33,025 nt of DNA, taken from the NCBI GenBank assembly GCA_903951635.1, contig CAJBCV010000557.1, forward strand, positions 1-33,025, in the 5' to 3' direction. Below the pieces are notes generated by a model, which ran no database searches, had not been told where the DNA came from, and was given only the letters and a program-made list of their open reading frames with translations. The stretch comes from an uncultured Planctomycetaceae bacterium (GTDB lineage Bacteria > Planctomycetota > Planctomycetia > Pirellulales > UBA1268). A program made the position numbers and the translations under genes. Below, in pieces: positions 1 to 7,895 of this stretch (its first letter is position 1; every line of letters begins with the position of its first letter).

Positions 1-2
1 AG

Positions 3-77
3 TCGGGGCGACTGGATTCGAACCAGCGACCTCTACGTCCCGAACGTAGCGCTCTAGCCAGGCTGAGCTACGCCCCG
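3..77 (-). tRNA. tRNA-Pro (anticodon CGG)
   Basis: The minus strand folds as a complete cloverleaf. The acceptor stem is CGGGGCG paired with CGCCCCG, with discriminator A. The D arm carries GCTCAG and the T arm has GGTTCGAATCC. The anticodon stem CTACG/CGTAG encloses the seven-base loop TTCGGGA, so the anticodon is CGG and it reads CCG proline codons, which suits a GC-rich genome. CCA is not encoded: the bases after the discriminator read CT. Confidence 0.96.
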
Positions 78-93
78 ATCTGGCGGCGGACCA

Positions 94-118
94 GAGGACC
101 ACCGCAACGCAGGTCCTC
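94..118 (-). terminator. Stem-loop between the PQQ gene and tRNA-Pro
   Basis: GAGGACC (94-100) pairs perfectly with GGTCCTC (112-118) around an 11-base loop. It lies downstream of the PQQ-repeat gene and could end that transcript, but there is no T tract and it overlaps the candidate tRNA leader. Confidence 0.3.
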
Positions 119-147
119 AGGCTACCCTTCCCGGCCCTGGCGGGCAA
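119..147 (-). promoter_or_regulatory. Candidate promoter of the tRNA-Pro gene
   Basis: On the minus strand TTGCCC (142-147) and TAGCCT (119-124) are separated by exactly 17 bases, and the predicted start would lie about 35 bases before the tRNA. The match is 4/6 at -35 and 3/6 at -10, so this rests mainly on spacing and position. Confidence 0.35.
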
Positions 148-230
148 CGGCGATGCTCCGAAGGCCTGTTTCCTGGGGAATTACCAGCACTTCACCCCAC
201 GGGACCGCGCCGCGATCGTGGTCGAGGGGC

Positions 231-1607
231 TCATTCCTCCTCCGCCAGCGAGACGCAGACCAGCTCCCGGTCGTTGCGGGCGAAGACAGACTTCCCGGCG
301 AAGGCCGGATGGCTCCAGACCACCTCGCGGCCGAAGCATTCGCCGGTCGGGTCGAGGAGATGCGTGCGACCGAGCTCCTCGTAGCCGGTGGGGGTGAGCC
401 GGGCGAGAACCAGGTCGCCGGTCTCGCTGAACAGCCAATGGCGATCCTCCTGGCGGACGAGAAAGGCCGTGCCGTGGCGGCCGCGCCGGCTCCCGAGCGT
501 CGGCACGCCGGTCTCCCAGAGCCGATCGCCGGTGGCCAGATCGACGGCCGTCAGGTAGCCCGTCTCGCAGTCGCAGCCGTAGAGGGTGTCGCCGATGATC
601 ATCGGCGTGCTGTTGGCGCTGGCGATCGAGGCCTTGGCCCGGTTGCGCCACACGACCTTCGCGCCGGGGAGCTTGTCGTCGAGCCGGAACAGAGCGCCGA
701 TGTTGCCGATGCCACTGGCGAAGAGGACGCGGCCGGCCGACGTGTCGGCCACCTGTGGCGCCATGATCGACATCCCATAGCCCGGCTTGAGCGGCACCCC
801 CCAGATCGTCTTTCCGGTGGCCGGATCGAGGACCGTGATCGTGTCGGCATCCCACACGAGCACGTGGCGCACGCCCGCCGTCTCGAGGATCGAAGGCGGG
901 GCGTAGCCCGGCTCGCTCGCCGACAGCGCCCGCCACACCTCCTTGCCGGTACGTCGGTCGAACGCCACGACGACGCTCCCTTCCCCTCCCACCATGCAGA
1001 TCACGAGGTCGCCCTCGACGAGCGGATGGCTCGAGAAGCCCCAGATCGGCGTCGGGGCGCCGTAGTCGGTTTTGAAGTTCTTCGCCCACACCACCTTGCC
1101 GGTGAGTGCTTCGAGGGCATGGAGATTCCCCTCGGCGCCGAGGGCGTAGACGACGCCATCGACAACCGTCGGCGTGCACCGCGGCCCACAGGCATAGGAA
1201 ACCGCATAGGGGCAGTCGTATTCGTGCTTCCAGAGAAGACGGCCGTCGGCGGCATCGAAACAGAGCACCCGCTCGCGGCCGGCAAGCTCCGTGCGCTGCG
1301 AAGGATTGTTGGCAAGCGCCCCGGGTCCGTCGCCGAGGAGGTAATCCATGACATAGACGCGGCCTTCGGCCACGGCCGGGCCGGAATAGCCGCCACCGAT
1401 CTCGGCCCGCCAGCGGGCGGGGAGCCCGCCTGCAGGCAGGCTCTTGCGGATGCCGGTCTCACGCCATTGGCCGTCACGTTCCGGCCCTCGCCACTGCGGC
1501 CAGTCGTCGGCCTGGGCCGGGGCAAACGTCAACGCCAAGCACACCATCAGGCCGGTAAGGGAGCGCCCGATGACACGGTGAGAACGACGGCGGGATTCGA
1601 TGGCCAT
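231..1607 (-). CDS. Secreted PQQ-like beta-propeller repeat protein
   Basis: 458 residues. The N-terminus has a basic stretch and a hydrophobic core ending in APAQA, a Sec signal peptide of about 32 residues. The mature protein opens with DDWPQWRGPERDG, a signature common in planctomycete and verrucomicrobial secreted PQQ-repeat proteins. Repeated blades of the type VYALGAEGNLHALEALTGKVVW, FDRRTGKEVW and LDPATGKTIW follow, typical of the PQQ_2/BamB-like eight-blade propeller. The ATG at 1607 is preceded by AAAGGA about eight bases upstream. The gene lies 62 bases after recJ on the same strand, so the two may be co-transcribed. The propeller call is firm. The ligand or reaction is unknown, and the fold does not prove PQQ binding or dehydrogenase activity. 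A BamB-like scaffold role or carbohydrate-associated function is possible. Confidence 0.88.
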   Translation of the reverse strand: MAIESRRRSHRVIGRSLTGLMVCLALTFAPAQADDWPQWRGPERDGQWRETGIRKSLPAGGLPARWRAEIGGGYSGPAVAEGRVYVMDYLLGDGPGALANNPSQRTELAGRERVLCFDAADGRLLWKHEYDCPYAVSYACGPRCTPTVVDGVVYALGAEGNLHALEALTGKVVWAKNFKTDYGAPTPIWGFSSHPLVEGDLVICMVGGEGSVVVAFDRRTGKEVWRALSASEPGYAPPSILETAGVRHVLVWDADTITVLDPATGKTIWGVPLKPGYGMSIMAPQVADTSAGRVLFASGIGNIGALFRLDDKLPGAKVVWRNRAKASIASANSTPMIIGDTLYGCDCETGYLTAVDLATGDRLWETGVPTLGSRRGRHGTAFLVRQEDRHWLFSETGDLVLARLTPTGYEELGRTHLLDPTGECFGREVVWSHPAFAGKSVFARNDRELVCVSLAEEE

Positions 1608-1669
1608 GGAGGGGTCCTTTGGGGCGCAGGAAATGGAGGGGCTGGATCGGAAAAGCCGTGAATCGGCAG

Positions 1670-3472
1670 TCAGGCACCGGTTGAACTGGAGGCCGGGGCG
1701 ATCGGTGGCGGAAGTTCCTCGGTGATGTCGGGGCCGTCGGGCCGCCAGTCGACGACTTCCATCTCCGCCGTGCGACGCCCTCGAAACTCGTTGATCTTCG
1801 GTCGGAAGGCGACGTGGAACGTCTGGCCTGGAGAAGGGAGATGGGGAAGCCATTCGGCGGCCCCCCAGGCAACGGCGCGGATTTTCACGCCATGCTGAAC
1901 GAGGGTCATGGCGAGATGGCGGCCACCGGTGCCGATCACGCGCGGCGCTTCGGTGAGCCGCACGGCCGAGGCGCACAGGACCGGACGACGGTTCCCCTGG
2001 CCGAATGGAGCGAGCTTCTCCATCTGGCTGACGGTGTCGAGCGACAGGCTGGCGACCGTCGCCTCGCCGTCGATCGCCAGCTGCGCCAGCCGCAGTTCCT
2101 CCGGCATCCTCGCCGCCACCGCAGCAAGGAAGGCCGCGCGGAAGGCCTCGATGGCGCCGTCCTCGATCCGCAGGCCCGCCGCGGCTGCATGGCCGCCGCA
2201 GGTGACCAGATGCGAGCGGCAGGCCTGGAGGGGAGCGAGGACGTCGAAGCCGGGCACGCTCCGCAGGCTCCCCGTCGCCGGCCGCCCCTGATGTTCGTCC
2301 TGGGCGATGACGACGACCGGACGGTGGTAGCGCTCGGCGAGCCTGCCGGCCACGATCCCCACCACGCCCGGGTGCCAGCCGCGGCCGGCAAGGACCAGCG
2401 CCGGCGCGGCGACCGGATCGAAGTCGTGGGTGGCCTGCTTCGTGGCGGCCAGAAGGATGCTCCGCTCGAGGGTGTCGCGCTGTTCGTTGAAGCCATGGAT
2501 CACATCGGCCAGTTGGAGGGCGCGGGCCTCGTCGGCCGTGGTGAGCATCTCGATTGCCAGGCCGGCCTGGCCGAGCCGCCCGGCGGCGTTGAGCCGCGGC
2601 GCCAGCCGGAAGGCGACATCCTCGCTTTCGAGCGCCGACTTTTCGTGGAGCTTGGCCAGCTCCATCAGCCGCACGATCCCGGCGCCGCCGCGGAGGCGGA
2701 GGCACTCGAGGCCGTGCTTGACGAGGATCCGGTTCTCGTCGAGGAGGGGCATGACGTCGGCGACGGTGCCGAGCGTCGCCAGGCCGACGGCGCGGAGGAG
2801 CATCTCCCGCAGCCGTGGCGTCACTTGCTTGGAGGCGCTTGCGCGCGTGGAGATCGCCCAGGCGAGCTTGAAAGCCACCGCCGCGCCGCACAGGTCGCCG
2901 AAGGGATAGCCGCCCCCCGGGAGCCGGGGATGGACGAGCACCGTCGCCTCGGGAAGCGTGCTGCCGAAGCCGTGGTGGTCGGTGATGATCAGATCGATCC
3001 CGAGCTCGCGGGCCACGGCCGCCTCGGCGACGCTTGCGATTCCGCAGTCGACGGTGATGACGAGCTTCGCCCCCTTCGCTGCCAAGCCGCGAAGGGCCTC
3101 GGCATTGAGGCCGTAGCCCTCCTCGAAGCGGTCGGGCACATACCACTCCGGCGTCGCCCCGAGGGCCTGGAGGCAGCCAAAGAGGATCGCCGTGGCACAC
3201 ATCCCGTCGGCGTCGTAATCGCCGTAGATCACGATCCGCGTCCCGTCGCGCGCGGCGGCGAGGATCCGCTCGGCGGCGGCAGGCACCCCGGGGAGCAAGT
3301 CGGGATCGCGGAGATCCTGAAGCGTGCCGGCGAGAAAGATCCGCGCGGCAGCGGCGTCGACGAGCCCGCGTGCCGCGAGCAACCGGGCGACGATCGGCGA
3401 CACGCCGGCGGCCCGCTCGAGCCCCGCCACCACCGCCGCATCCTGCGGCTGCATCCTCCAGCGCTTCGGCAC
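1670..3472 (-). CDS. recJ: Single-stranded-DNA-specific exonuclease RecJ
   Basis: 600 residues from the GTG at 3472. RecJ is a 5'-3' single-strand exonuclease in recombination and mismatch repair. The DHH phosphoesterase core is complete: DYDADG at about 85-90, VDCGIAS at about 141-147 and TDHH at about 164-167, all metal-binding motifs. The DHHA1 domain follows with GRGWHPGVVGIVAGRL and GGHAAAAGL, then a C-terminal OB-like segment. Length is normal for RecJ. I chose GTG 3472 because AAGGAG lies eight bases upstream and because MPKRWRMQP matches the usual RecJ beginning (an Arg/Trp-rich lead). The frame stays open further upstream, but that sequence is not RecJ-like. A TATACT -10 element lies about 50 bases before the start. 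Confidence 0.95.
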   Translation of the reverse strand: MPKRWRMQPQDAAVVAGLERAAGVSPIVARLLAARGLVDAAAARIFLAGTLQDLRDPDLLPGVPAAAERILAAARDGTRIVIYGDYDADGMCATAILFGCLQALGATPEWYVPDRFEEGYGLNAEALRGLAAKGAKLVITVDCGIASVAEAAVARELGIDLIITDHHGFGSTLPEATVLVHPRLPGGGYPFGDLCGAAVAFKLAWAISTRASASKQVTPRLREMLLRAVGLATLGTVADVMPLLDENRILVKHGLECLRLRGGAGIVRLMELAKLHEKSALESEDVAFRLAPRLNAAGRLGQAGLAIEMLTTADEARALQLADVIHGFNEQRDTLERSILLAATKQATHDFDPVAAPALVLAGRGWHPGVVGIVAGRLAERYHRPVVVIAQDEHQGRPATGSLRSVPGFDVLAPLQACRSHLVTCGGHAAAAGLRIEDGAIEAFRAAFLAAVAARMPEELRLAQLAIDGEATVASLSLDTVSQMEKLAPFGQGNRRPVLCASAVRLTEAPRVIGTGGRHLAMTLVQHGVKIRAVAWGAAEWLPHLPSPGQTFHVAFRPKINEFRGRRTAEMEVVDWRPDGPDITEELPPPIAPASSSTGA

Positions 3473-3520
3473 GTCGGCGGCTCCTTGTCCGGGGCGCCAC
3501 CCAGGTAGGCAGCGACGCAG

Positions 3521-3526
3521 AGTATA
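3521..3526 (-). promoter_or_regulatory. Candidate -10 element of recJ
   Basis: Minus-strand TATACT (5/6 to consensus) in an otherwise very GC-rich spacer, placing a start about 42 bases before the recJ GTG. No convincing -35 is present at 16-18 bases. Confidence 0.45.
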
Positions 3527-3576
3527 CGCCACGCCGCCCGTGCCGATTCCGCCGACCGCCCGGCCCCCCCTGCCCG

Positions 3577-3605
3577 TTGTGGGGGCGCCGGCCGGGCCGT
3601 AGATT
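3577..3605 (+). promoter_or_regulatory. Candidate promoter for the YkgJ-like gene
   Basis: TTGTGG (3577-3582) and TAGATT (3600-3605) are separated by 17 bases, about 30 bases before the ATG at 3637. The hexamers are only moderate matches (3/6 and 4/6). Confidence 0.35.
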
Positions 3606-3636
3606 GTCACCGCCCCCGTCTCCCCGGAGCTCCTCC

Positions 3637-4134
3637 ATGCCGGCCGTCGATACCCTCCTGCCGATCTTCGCCCCCAAGCCGCACCGCGACACCGTCGCCG
3701 CCGATCAGGTGCTGTGCCAGTTCTGTACGGCGAAGTGCTGCCGCTATTTCGCGTTGCCGCTCGACACGCCGACAACGCGGGAGGAGTTCGAATACATCCG
3801 CTGGTTCCTCCTCCACGAACACGCCACCGTCTTCACCGAGGATGGCGAGTGGTATGTCTGTGTCCACACCGTCTGCAAGCATCTCGGCGAGGACCACCGC
3901 TGCGGGATCTACGAGACCCGCCCGCAGATCTGCCGCGAATACACGACGAAGGACTGCGAATACGAGGACGACTGGGTCTACGACCAATACTTCGAGACCG
4001 CCGAGCAGGTCGAGGAGTATATGGACGCGGTGTTGGGGCCGGGGGGCCTCGAGGTGGGGGAGGGACGGCGGAAGAAGAATCGCGGCAAGTCGATCCGCTC
4101 GCCCCGCCCCAATCCGCTCGCGATCCTCGGGTGA
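3637..4134 (+). CDS. YkgJ-family cysteine-cluster (metal-chelating) protein
   Basis: 165 residues. A cluster at Cys27, Cys30, Cys34 and Cys35 (CQFCTAKCCRY) is followed by Cys75, Cys80, Cys89 and Cys99, the last within CGIYETRPQICREY. This arrangement, including the CxIYxxRPxxCR signature, is that of the YkgJ/UPF0153 family (PF03692), proposed to bind zinc or an iron-sulfur cluster; the biochemical role is unsettled. No signal peptide or membrane segment is present, so it should be cytoplasmic. The tail (about 140-165) is basic, Lys/Arg/Pro-rich and probably disordered. A GGAG stretch precedes the ATG. The gene starts a plus-strand series, and its stop lies 26 bases before the hydrolase ATG chosen here. 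Confidence 0.85.
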   Translation: MPAVDTLLPIFAPKPHRDTVAADQVLCQFCTAKCCRYFALPLDTPTTREEFEYIRWFLLHEHATVFTEDGEWYVCVHTVCKHLGEDHRCGIYETRPQICREYTTKDCEYEDDWVYDQYFETAEQVEEYMDAVLGPGGLEVGEGRRKKNRGKSIRSPRPNPLAILG

Positions 4135-4160
4135 AATCCGGCGACGGCGGAATCCATCCC

Positions 4161-5036
4161 ATGCTCACGTCGATGACCTTTCAAGGTGACGGAGTCTCGC
4201 TCTCTGGCTGGACGGCGGGCAGCCCCGCACAGCCGCCGCTCGTCCTCCTCCATGGTGTGTCGCGCCGCCGGTCGACGTTCGCTCCGCTCCTCCCCTGGCT
4301 CCTCCCCCGGTTTTGCGTCCGGGCCTACGACCACCGTGGGCATGGCGAATCGGACCGGGGCGGGGGGTATTTCGTCCGCGATTATGCGGCCGATGCCGTG
4401 CGGGTCGTCGGGACGCTTCCGAGGCCTGTCCTCTACGGCCACTCCCTCGGCGCCCTCGTCGCCCTCCTGGTTGCCGCGGTCTCTCCCGACTCGGTTGGGG
4501 CCATCGTCCTCGAAGATCCGCCCGGACCGAGCTTTCTCGCCGCGGTCGATCGCAGCCCTTATTCGGCTGTCTTCACGCTCTACCGTGAGCATGCCGGCAG
4601 CCCGCTCTCCGTCGGCGAACTCGCCCGGCAACTCTCGGCGGCGCCCCTTCCGGGCGCACCCGGGATGCCGGCAACGACGTTTGGCGCCACGCGCGATCCG
4701 GCAAATGTCCGCTTCACCGCCTCGTGCCTCAAGGGCCTCGACCCGGCGACGATGCTCCCGCTGCTGGCCAATGCCTGGCTCGACGGGATCGACTGGGAAG
4801 CGACGCTCCGCCGGGTGGCCTGCCCGGTGCTCGTGCTCCGGGCCGATCCTGCCCGCGGCGGCATGCTGCCCGACAGCGACTTCCTCCTCCTGGGCGACGC
4901 GCTTTCTGATGCCACCTTGATCGAGCTTCCGGGGATCGGCCACAACGCCGTCGGCCAGCAGCCCGACCTCGTGCCGCGGCTGGTGATCCCGTTTCTCGAG
5001 TCGCTCTCGTTTGGCGATGCGGCGCTGAAGCCGTAG
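4161..5036 (+). CDS. Alpha/beta-fold hydrolase
   Basis: 291 residues. Classic alpha/beta hydrolase layout: LLHGVSRRRSTF oxyanion-hole region (about 29-40), DHRGHGESDRGG loop, nucleophile elbow YGHSLGA with Ser95, acid residue in VLVLRADPARGG (about 220-230) and catalytic His in GIGHNAVG near the C-terminus. A cap region lies between the elbow and the acid. No signal peptide is evident. Substrate cannot be inferred; esterase, lactonase or carbon-carbon hydrolase are all possible. ATG 4161 is used. An in-frame GTG at 4131 overlaps the preceding TGA stop as GTGA and would add ten residues, a translational-coupling alternative. A second ATG at 4176 is also possible. Confidence 0.86.
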   Translation: MLTSMTFQGDGVSLSGWTAGSPAQPPLVLLHGVSRRRSTFAPLLPWLLPRFCVRAYDHRGHGESDRGGGYFVRDYAADAVRVVGTLPRPVLYGHSLGALVALLVAAVSPDSVGAIVLEDPPGPSFLAAVDRSPYSAVFTLYREHAGSPLSVGELARQLSAAPLPGAPGMPATTFGATRDPANVRFTASCLKGLDPATMLPLLANAWLDGIDWEATLRRVACPVLVLRADPARGGMLPDSDFLLLGDALSDATLIELPGIGHNAVGQQPDLVPRLVIPFLESLSFGDAALKP

Positions 5037-5102
5037 GCTCTTCGCGGGAGCGACGCATCCGGCGGCGCTGGGCATGGCGTGGCGACTTTTGGAGAGGACG
5101 AC

Positions 5103-6377
5103 ATGCGGAAGGAATCTGGCACGACGGTGATCCGTGGCGGCCGGTTGTTCGACGGCACGGGGGCTGCCGCGGTGGCCGACGCGGCGCTGGTGATCCGCGA
5201 CGGGGTCGTGGCCTACGCCGGCCCGGAAGCGGCGATGCCGGCGACGCCCCAAGACGCGCGGCGGATCGACGTTGGCGGTGGGACGATCATGCCCGGCCTC
5301 GTCGAGGCCCACTTCCATCCCACCTACTTCGACGTCGCGGCCCTCGAGGATCTCGACATCAAGTATCCGGTCGAATACGTCACGCTCCTCGCCGCCGCCA
5401 ACGCCCGCCTCGCCCTCCAGTGCGGCTACACGGCGGCGCGGAGCGGCGGGAGCCTGTTCAACATCGACGTCTGGCTCAAGAAAGCGCTCGAGAACGACCT
5501 TACTCCCGGCCCCAGGCTCGTCGCCAGCGGTCGCGAGATCTGCGGCGTCGGCGGGCTGATGGATTGGAATCCCGACTTCCGCCGCATCGGCATGGAGGGG
5601 CTCGTGCTCCTCGTCAACGGCCCTGACGAGGCTCGCGCCGCGGTCCGGAAGCTCGTCAAGGATGGCGTCGAGTGGGTGAAGACCTACCCCACCGGCGACG
5701 CGGCCGCCCCCGACGTCAACGACCACCACACCCTCTGCATGACCTTCGAGGAGATGCGGGCGGTGGTGGCCACGGCCCACAACCACGGCCTCAAGGTAAC
5801 CGGCCATTGCCGGGCCACCGAGGGGATCACCAACGCCCTCAAGGCGGGCTACGATGCCATCGAGCATGGCACGTTCATCGATGACGAAGGGCTGGAGCTC
5901 CTCCTCGCCCGCGACGTTCCCTGCGTGCCGGCGCTCTACTTCGAGAAGATGAGCGTGGAACGCGGCCCCGAGTTCGGCCTCTCGCAGCGGGTCATCGACG
6001 GCCATCAAGAGACACTCGACGGCGGGGCCGAGAGCGCCCGGCGGATCCTCCGGGCCGGCGGCCGGTTGGGGATGGGGGGGGACTACGGCTTCGCCTGGAA
6101 TCCCCATGGCGACTACGCCAAGGAGTTGGCGTTCTTCGTCGACTTCGTCGGGCTCTCGCCGCTCGAGGTTCTCAAGTGCGCCACGAAGACTGGCGCTGAG
6201 ATCATGGGGAGGGGCCACGATCTCGGCACTCTTCAACCGGGCAAGCTCGCCGATGTCCTCCTCGTCGACGGCGATCCGACGACCGATATCGGCGTTCTCC
6301 AGGACCGCAGCCGCTTCATCGCCGTCATGCAGGGGGGCGTGGTGAAGGCGGGGCGGATGGCGGCGCCGGCCGGCTGA
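5103..6377 (+). CDS. Metal-dependent amidohydrolase (imidazolonepropionase/prolidase-like)
   Basis: 424 residues of the amidohydrolase superfamily (PF01979). An N-terminal beta-sandwich half (VIRGGRLFDGTG) leads to GGTIMPGLVEAHFHP, where His70 and His72 form the HxH metal site. EWVKTYPTGD supplies a candidate bridging Lys, GHCRA and EHGTFID supply further His ligands, and MGGDYG supplies the Asp. The chain closes with LGTLQPGKLADVLLVDGDP, the hallmark return to the sandwich. No signal peptide is seen, so it is probably cytoplasmic. The ATG at 5103 follows GGAGAGG at good spacing and is preferred over a GTG at 5079. It sits in the same direction as the hydrolase (66-base gap), suggesting a shared catabolic unit. 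The substrate, an amide or lactam such as a dipeptide or cyclic imide, is not determined. Confidence 0.88.
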   Translation: MRKESGTTVIRGGRLFDGTGAAAVADAALVIRDGVVAYAGPEAAMPATPQDARRIDVGGGTIMPGLVEAHFHPTYFDVAALEDLDIKYPVEYVTLLAAANARLALQCGYTAARSGGSLFNIDVWLKKALENDLTPGPRLVASGREICGVGGLMDWNPDFRRIGMEGLVLLVNGPDEARAAVRKLVKDGVEWVKTYPTGDAAAPDVNDHHTLCMTFEEMRAVVATAHNHGLKVTGHCRATEGITNALKAGYDAIEHGTFIDDEGLELLLARDVPCVPALYFEKMSVERGPEFGLSQRVIDGHQETLDGGAESARRILRAGGRLGMGGDYGFAWNPHGDYAKELAFFVDFVGLSPLEVLKCATKTGAEIMGRGHDLGTLQPGKLADVLLVDGDPTTDIGVLQDRSRFIAVMQGGVVKAGRMAAPAG

Positions 6378-6437
6378 CGTCCGCGCGGCCCGCGGCCGCG
6401 CGGCGGGCGAGTGGTGGGTGCCGGTGGTGCGGGGGGG

Positions 6438-6456
6438 TATAACGGAGGCTTCCTCC
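6438..6456 (+). promoter_or_regulatory. Candidate hisS -10 element with adjacent hairpin
   Basis: TATAAC (6438-6443, 5/6 to consensus) is followed at once by a perfect small hairpin GGAGG-CTT-CCTCC (6444-6456), which would lie at the very 5' end of the transcript about 30 bases before the GTG of hisS. No good -35 is visible. Confidence 0.4.
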
Positions 6457-6478
6457 GCTCCTCCCCGGGACCTGCTCC

Positions 6479-7855
6479 GTGACCGACCCGCGCCCGCCAA
6501 GCGATGCCCGCACGCTCATCGAACCCCGCACGCTGAAGGGGTTTCGCGACCATCTCCCCCCGCAGGCCCTCGCCCGGGAGGGGATCCTCGACATCGCGCG
6601 GCGCGTCTACCGCTCCTACGGCTTCGTGCCGATCGACACGCCGGCGCTTGAATACCTCGAGATCCTCACCGGCAAGGGGAGCGACGAGACCGACAAGCAG
6701 CTCTATCGCTTCACCGACCACGGTGGCCGCGAGGTGGGGATGCGGTTCGATCTCACGGTACCGCTGGCGCGGTTCGCTGCCCAGCACATCGGCACCCTCG
6801 GCGTCCCCTTCAAGCGCTACCACATGGCGACGGTGTGGCGCGGTGAGAACACGCAGCGCGGCCGCTACCGTGAGTTCATGCAGTGCGATTTCGACACGAT
6901 CGGGACGACCAGCGCGCTTGCCGATCTCGAAACGGTCCTCGTCGTCCACGATCTCCTCTCGGCGATCGGGCTTGAAAGCTTCACGATCCGGGTCAACGAC
7001 CGCCGGGTTCTCTCGGGGATCCTCGAGCGGCTGGCGCTTGCCGACCGTTCCACCGTCGTGCTGCGGGCCCTCGACAAGCTCGGCAAGGTGAGCCCCGAAG
7101 GGGTCGCCGCGGAGCTGGCCGGGCACGGGATCGATGCAGCAGCGAGCGCCGATCTGTTGATGCTCGCCTCGCTTTCCGGCGAGGCCGACGCCGTCCTGGC
7201 CGCCCTCGAGCCGCTGGCCGGCGGCACGGCGACGGGGCGGGCCGGGATCGACAGCCTGCGGGCGCTCCTCGACGGCGCGCAGCAGGCGGGCGTGCCTGCC
7301 GGAAAGATCGTCATCGATCCGTCGATTGCCCGCGGCCTCGACTACTACACCGGCCTGGTGCTCGAGAGCTTCCTCGACGAGCTGCCGGCGCTCGGAAGCA
7401 TCTGTTCCGGGGGTCGCTACGACAATCTCGCCGGGCTCTACACGAAGCAGCACCTCCCGGGGATCGGGGCGTCGCTCGGGATCGATCGATTGCTCGCAGG
7501 GCTCGAGGAACTCGGCCGACTTCAGACCCGCGAGACCGCCGCCGACGTGTTCCTCGTCTACTTCGACGAAGCCCACCGCGGGGATTACTTGCGGATCGCC
7601 GCCGCTCTGCGACGGGCGGGGATGGCGGTGGAGATGGCGGCCGAGCCGAAGCGCGTCGGTCAGCAGCTCAAAGTCGCCTCGAAGAAGGGCTTTCCGCTCG
7701 CCCTTGTCATCGGCAGCGACGAGTTCACCGCTGGCACGGCGCAGTGCAAGCGGATGCAGTCGCAGCAGAGCACGGTGATCGACTGGCAGGGCAATGTCTC
7801 GACGCTCGTCGCCGCGGTCGCCGCCGAACTCGCGGCCGTCCGAGAGGGGGGCTGA
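6479..7855 (+). CDS. hisS: Histidine--tRNA ligase
   Basis: 458 residues, cytoplasmic class II aminoacyl-tRNA synthetase charging tRNA-His. Seen in order: KGFRDHLPP at the start of the catalytic domain; motif 1 region with TPALEYLEIL; motif 2 FKRYHMATVWRGENTQRGRYRE with the EFMQCDFD strand; the HisRS-specific RGLDYYTGLVLE (HisA); motif 3 in GIGASLGIDRLL; and a C-terminal anticodon-binding domain (about 355-458). Length is typical of bacterial HisRS. The GTG at 6479 is used because no in-frame ATG precedes the conserved TLKGFRD segment. The gene ends 40 bases from the convergent kinase gene. Confidence 0.96.
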   Translation: MTDPRPPSDARTLIEPRTLKGFRDHLPPQALAREGILDIARRVYRSYGFVPIDTPALEYLEILTGKGSDETDKQLYRFTDHGGREVGMRFDLTVPLARFAAQHIGTLGVPFKRYHMATVWRGENTQRGRYREFMQCDFDTIGTTSALADLETVLVVHDLLSAIGLESFTIRVNDRRVLSGILERLALADRSTVVLRALDKLGKVSPEGVAAELAGHGIDAAASADLLMLASLSGEADAVLAALEPLAGGTATGRAGIDSLRALLDGAQQAGVPAGKIVIDPSIARGLDYYTGLVLESFLDELPALGSICSGGRYDNLAGLYTKQHLPGIGASLGIDRLLAGLEELGRLQTRETAADVFLVYFDEAHRGDYLRIAAALRRAGMAVEMAAEPKRVGQQLKVASKKGFPLALVIGSDEFTAGTAQCKRMQSQQSTVIDWQGNVSTLVAAVAAELAAVREGG

Positions 7856-7895
7856 CGGCCTCCTGCCGTCGGGGCGGGACGTTCTCCACAGCCTG

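Noticed and set aside
231-3692. A 1153-codon open frame on the minus strand spanning the PQQ gene and recJ region
   Set aside because: Only the part up to 1607 reads as a protein (PQQ propeller). The rest lies out of frame across recJ and has Arg/Pro/Gly-rich composition typical of GC-rich shadow frames.
5119-5140. TGGCACG in the amidohydrolase gene as a sigma54 element
   Set aside because: It lies within coding sequence and lacks TTGC at the required distance.
3978-6500. A long minus-strand open frame (840 codons) opposite the hydrolase and amidohydrolase genes
   Set aside because: Antisense shadow with His/Arg/Asp-rich composition and no domain, while the plus strand has strongly supported enzymes.
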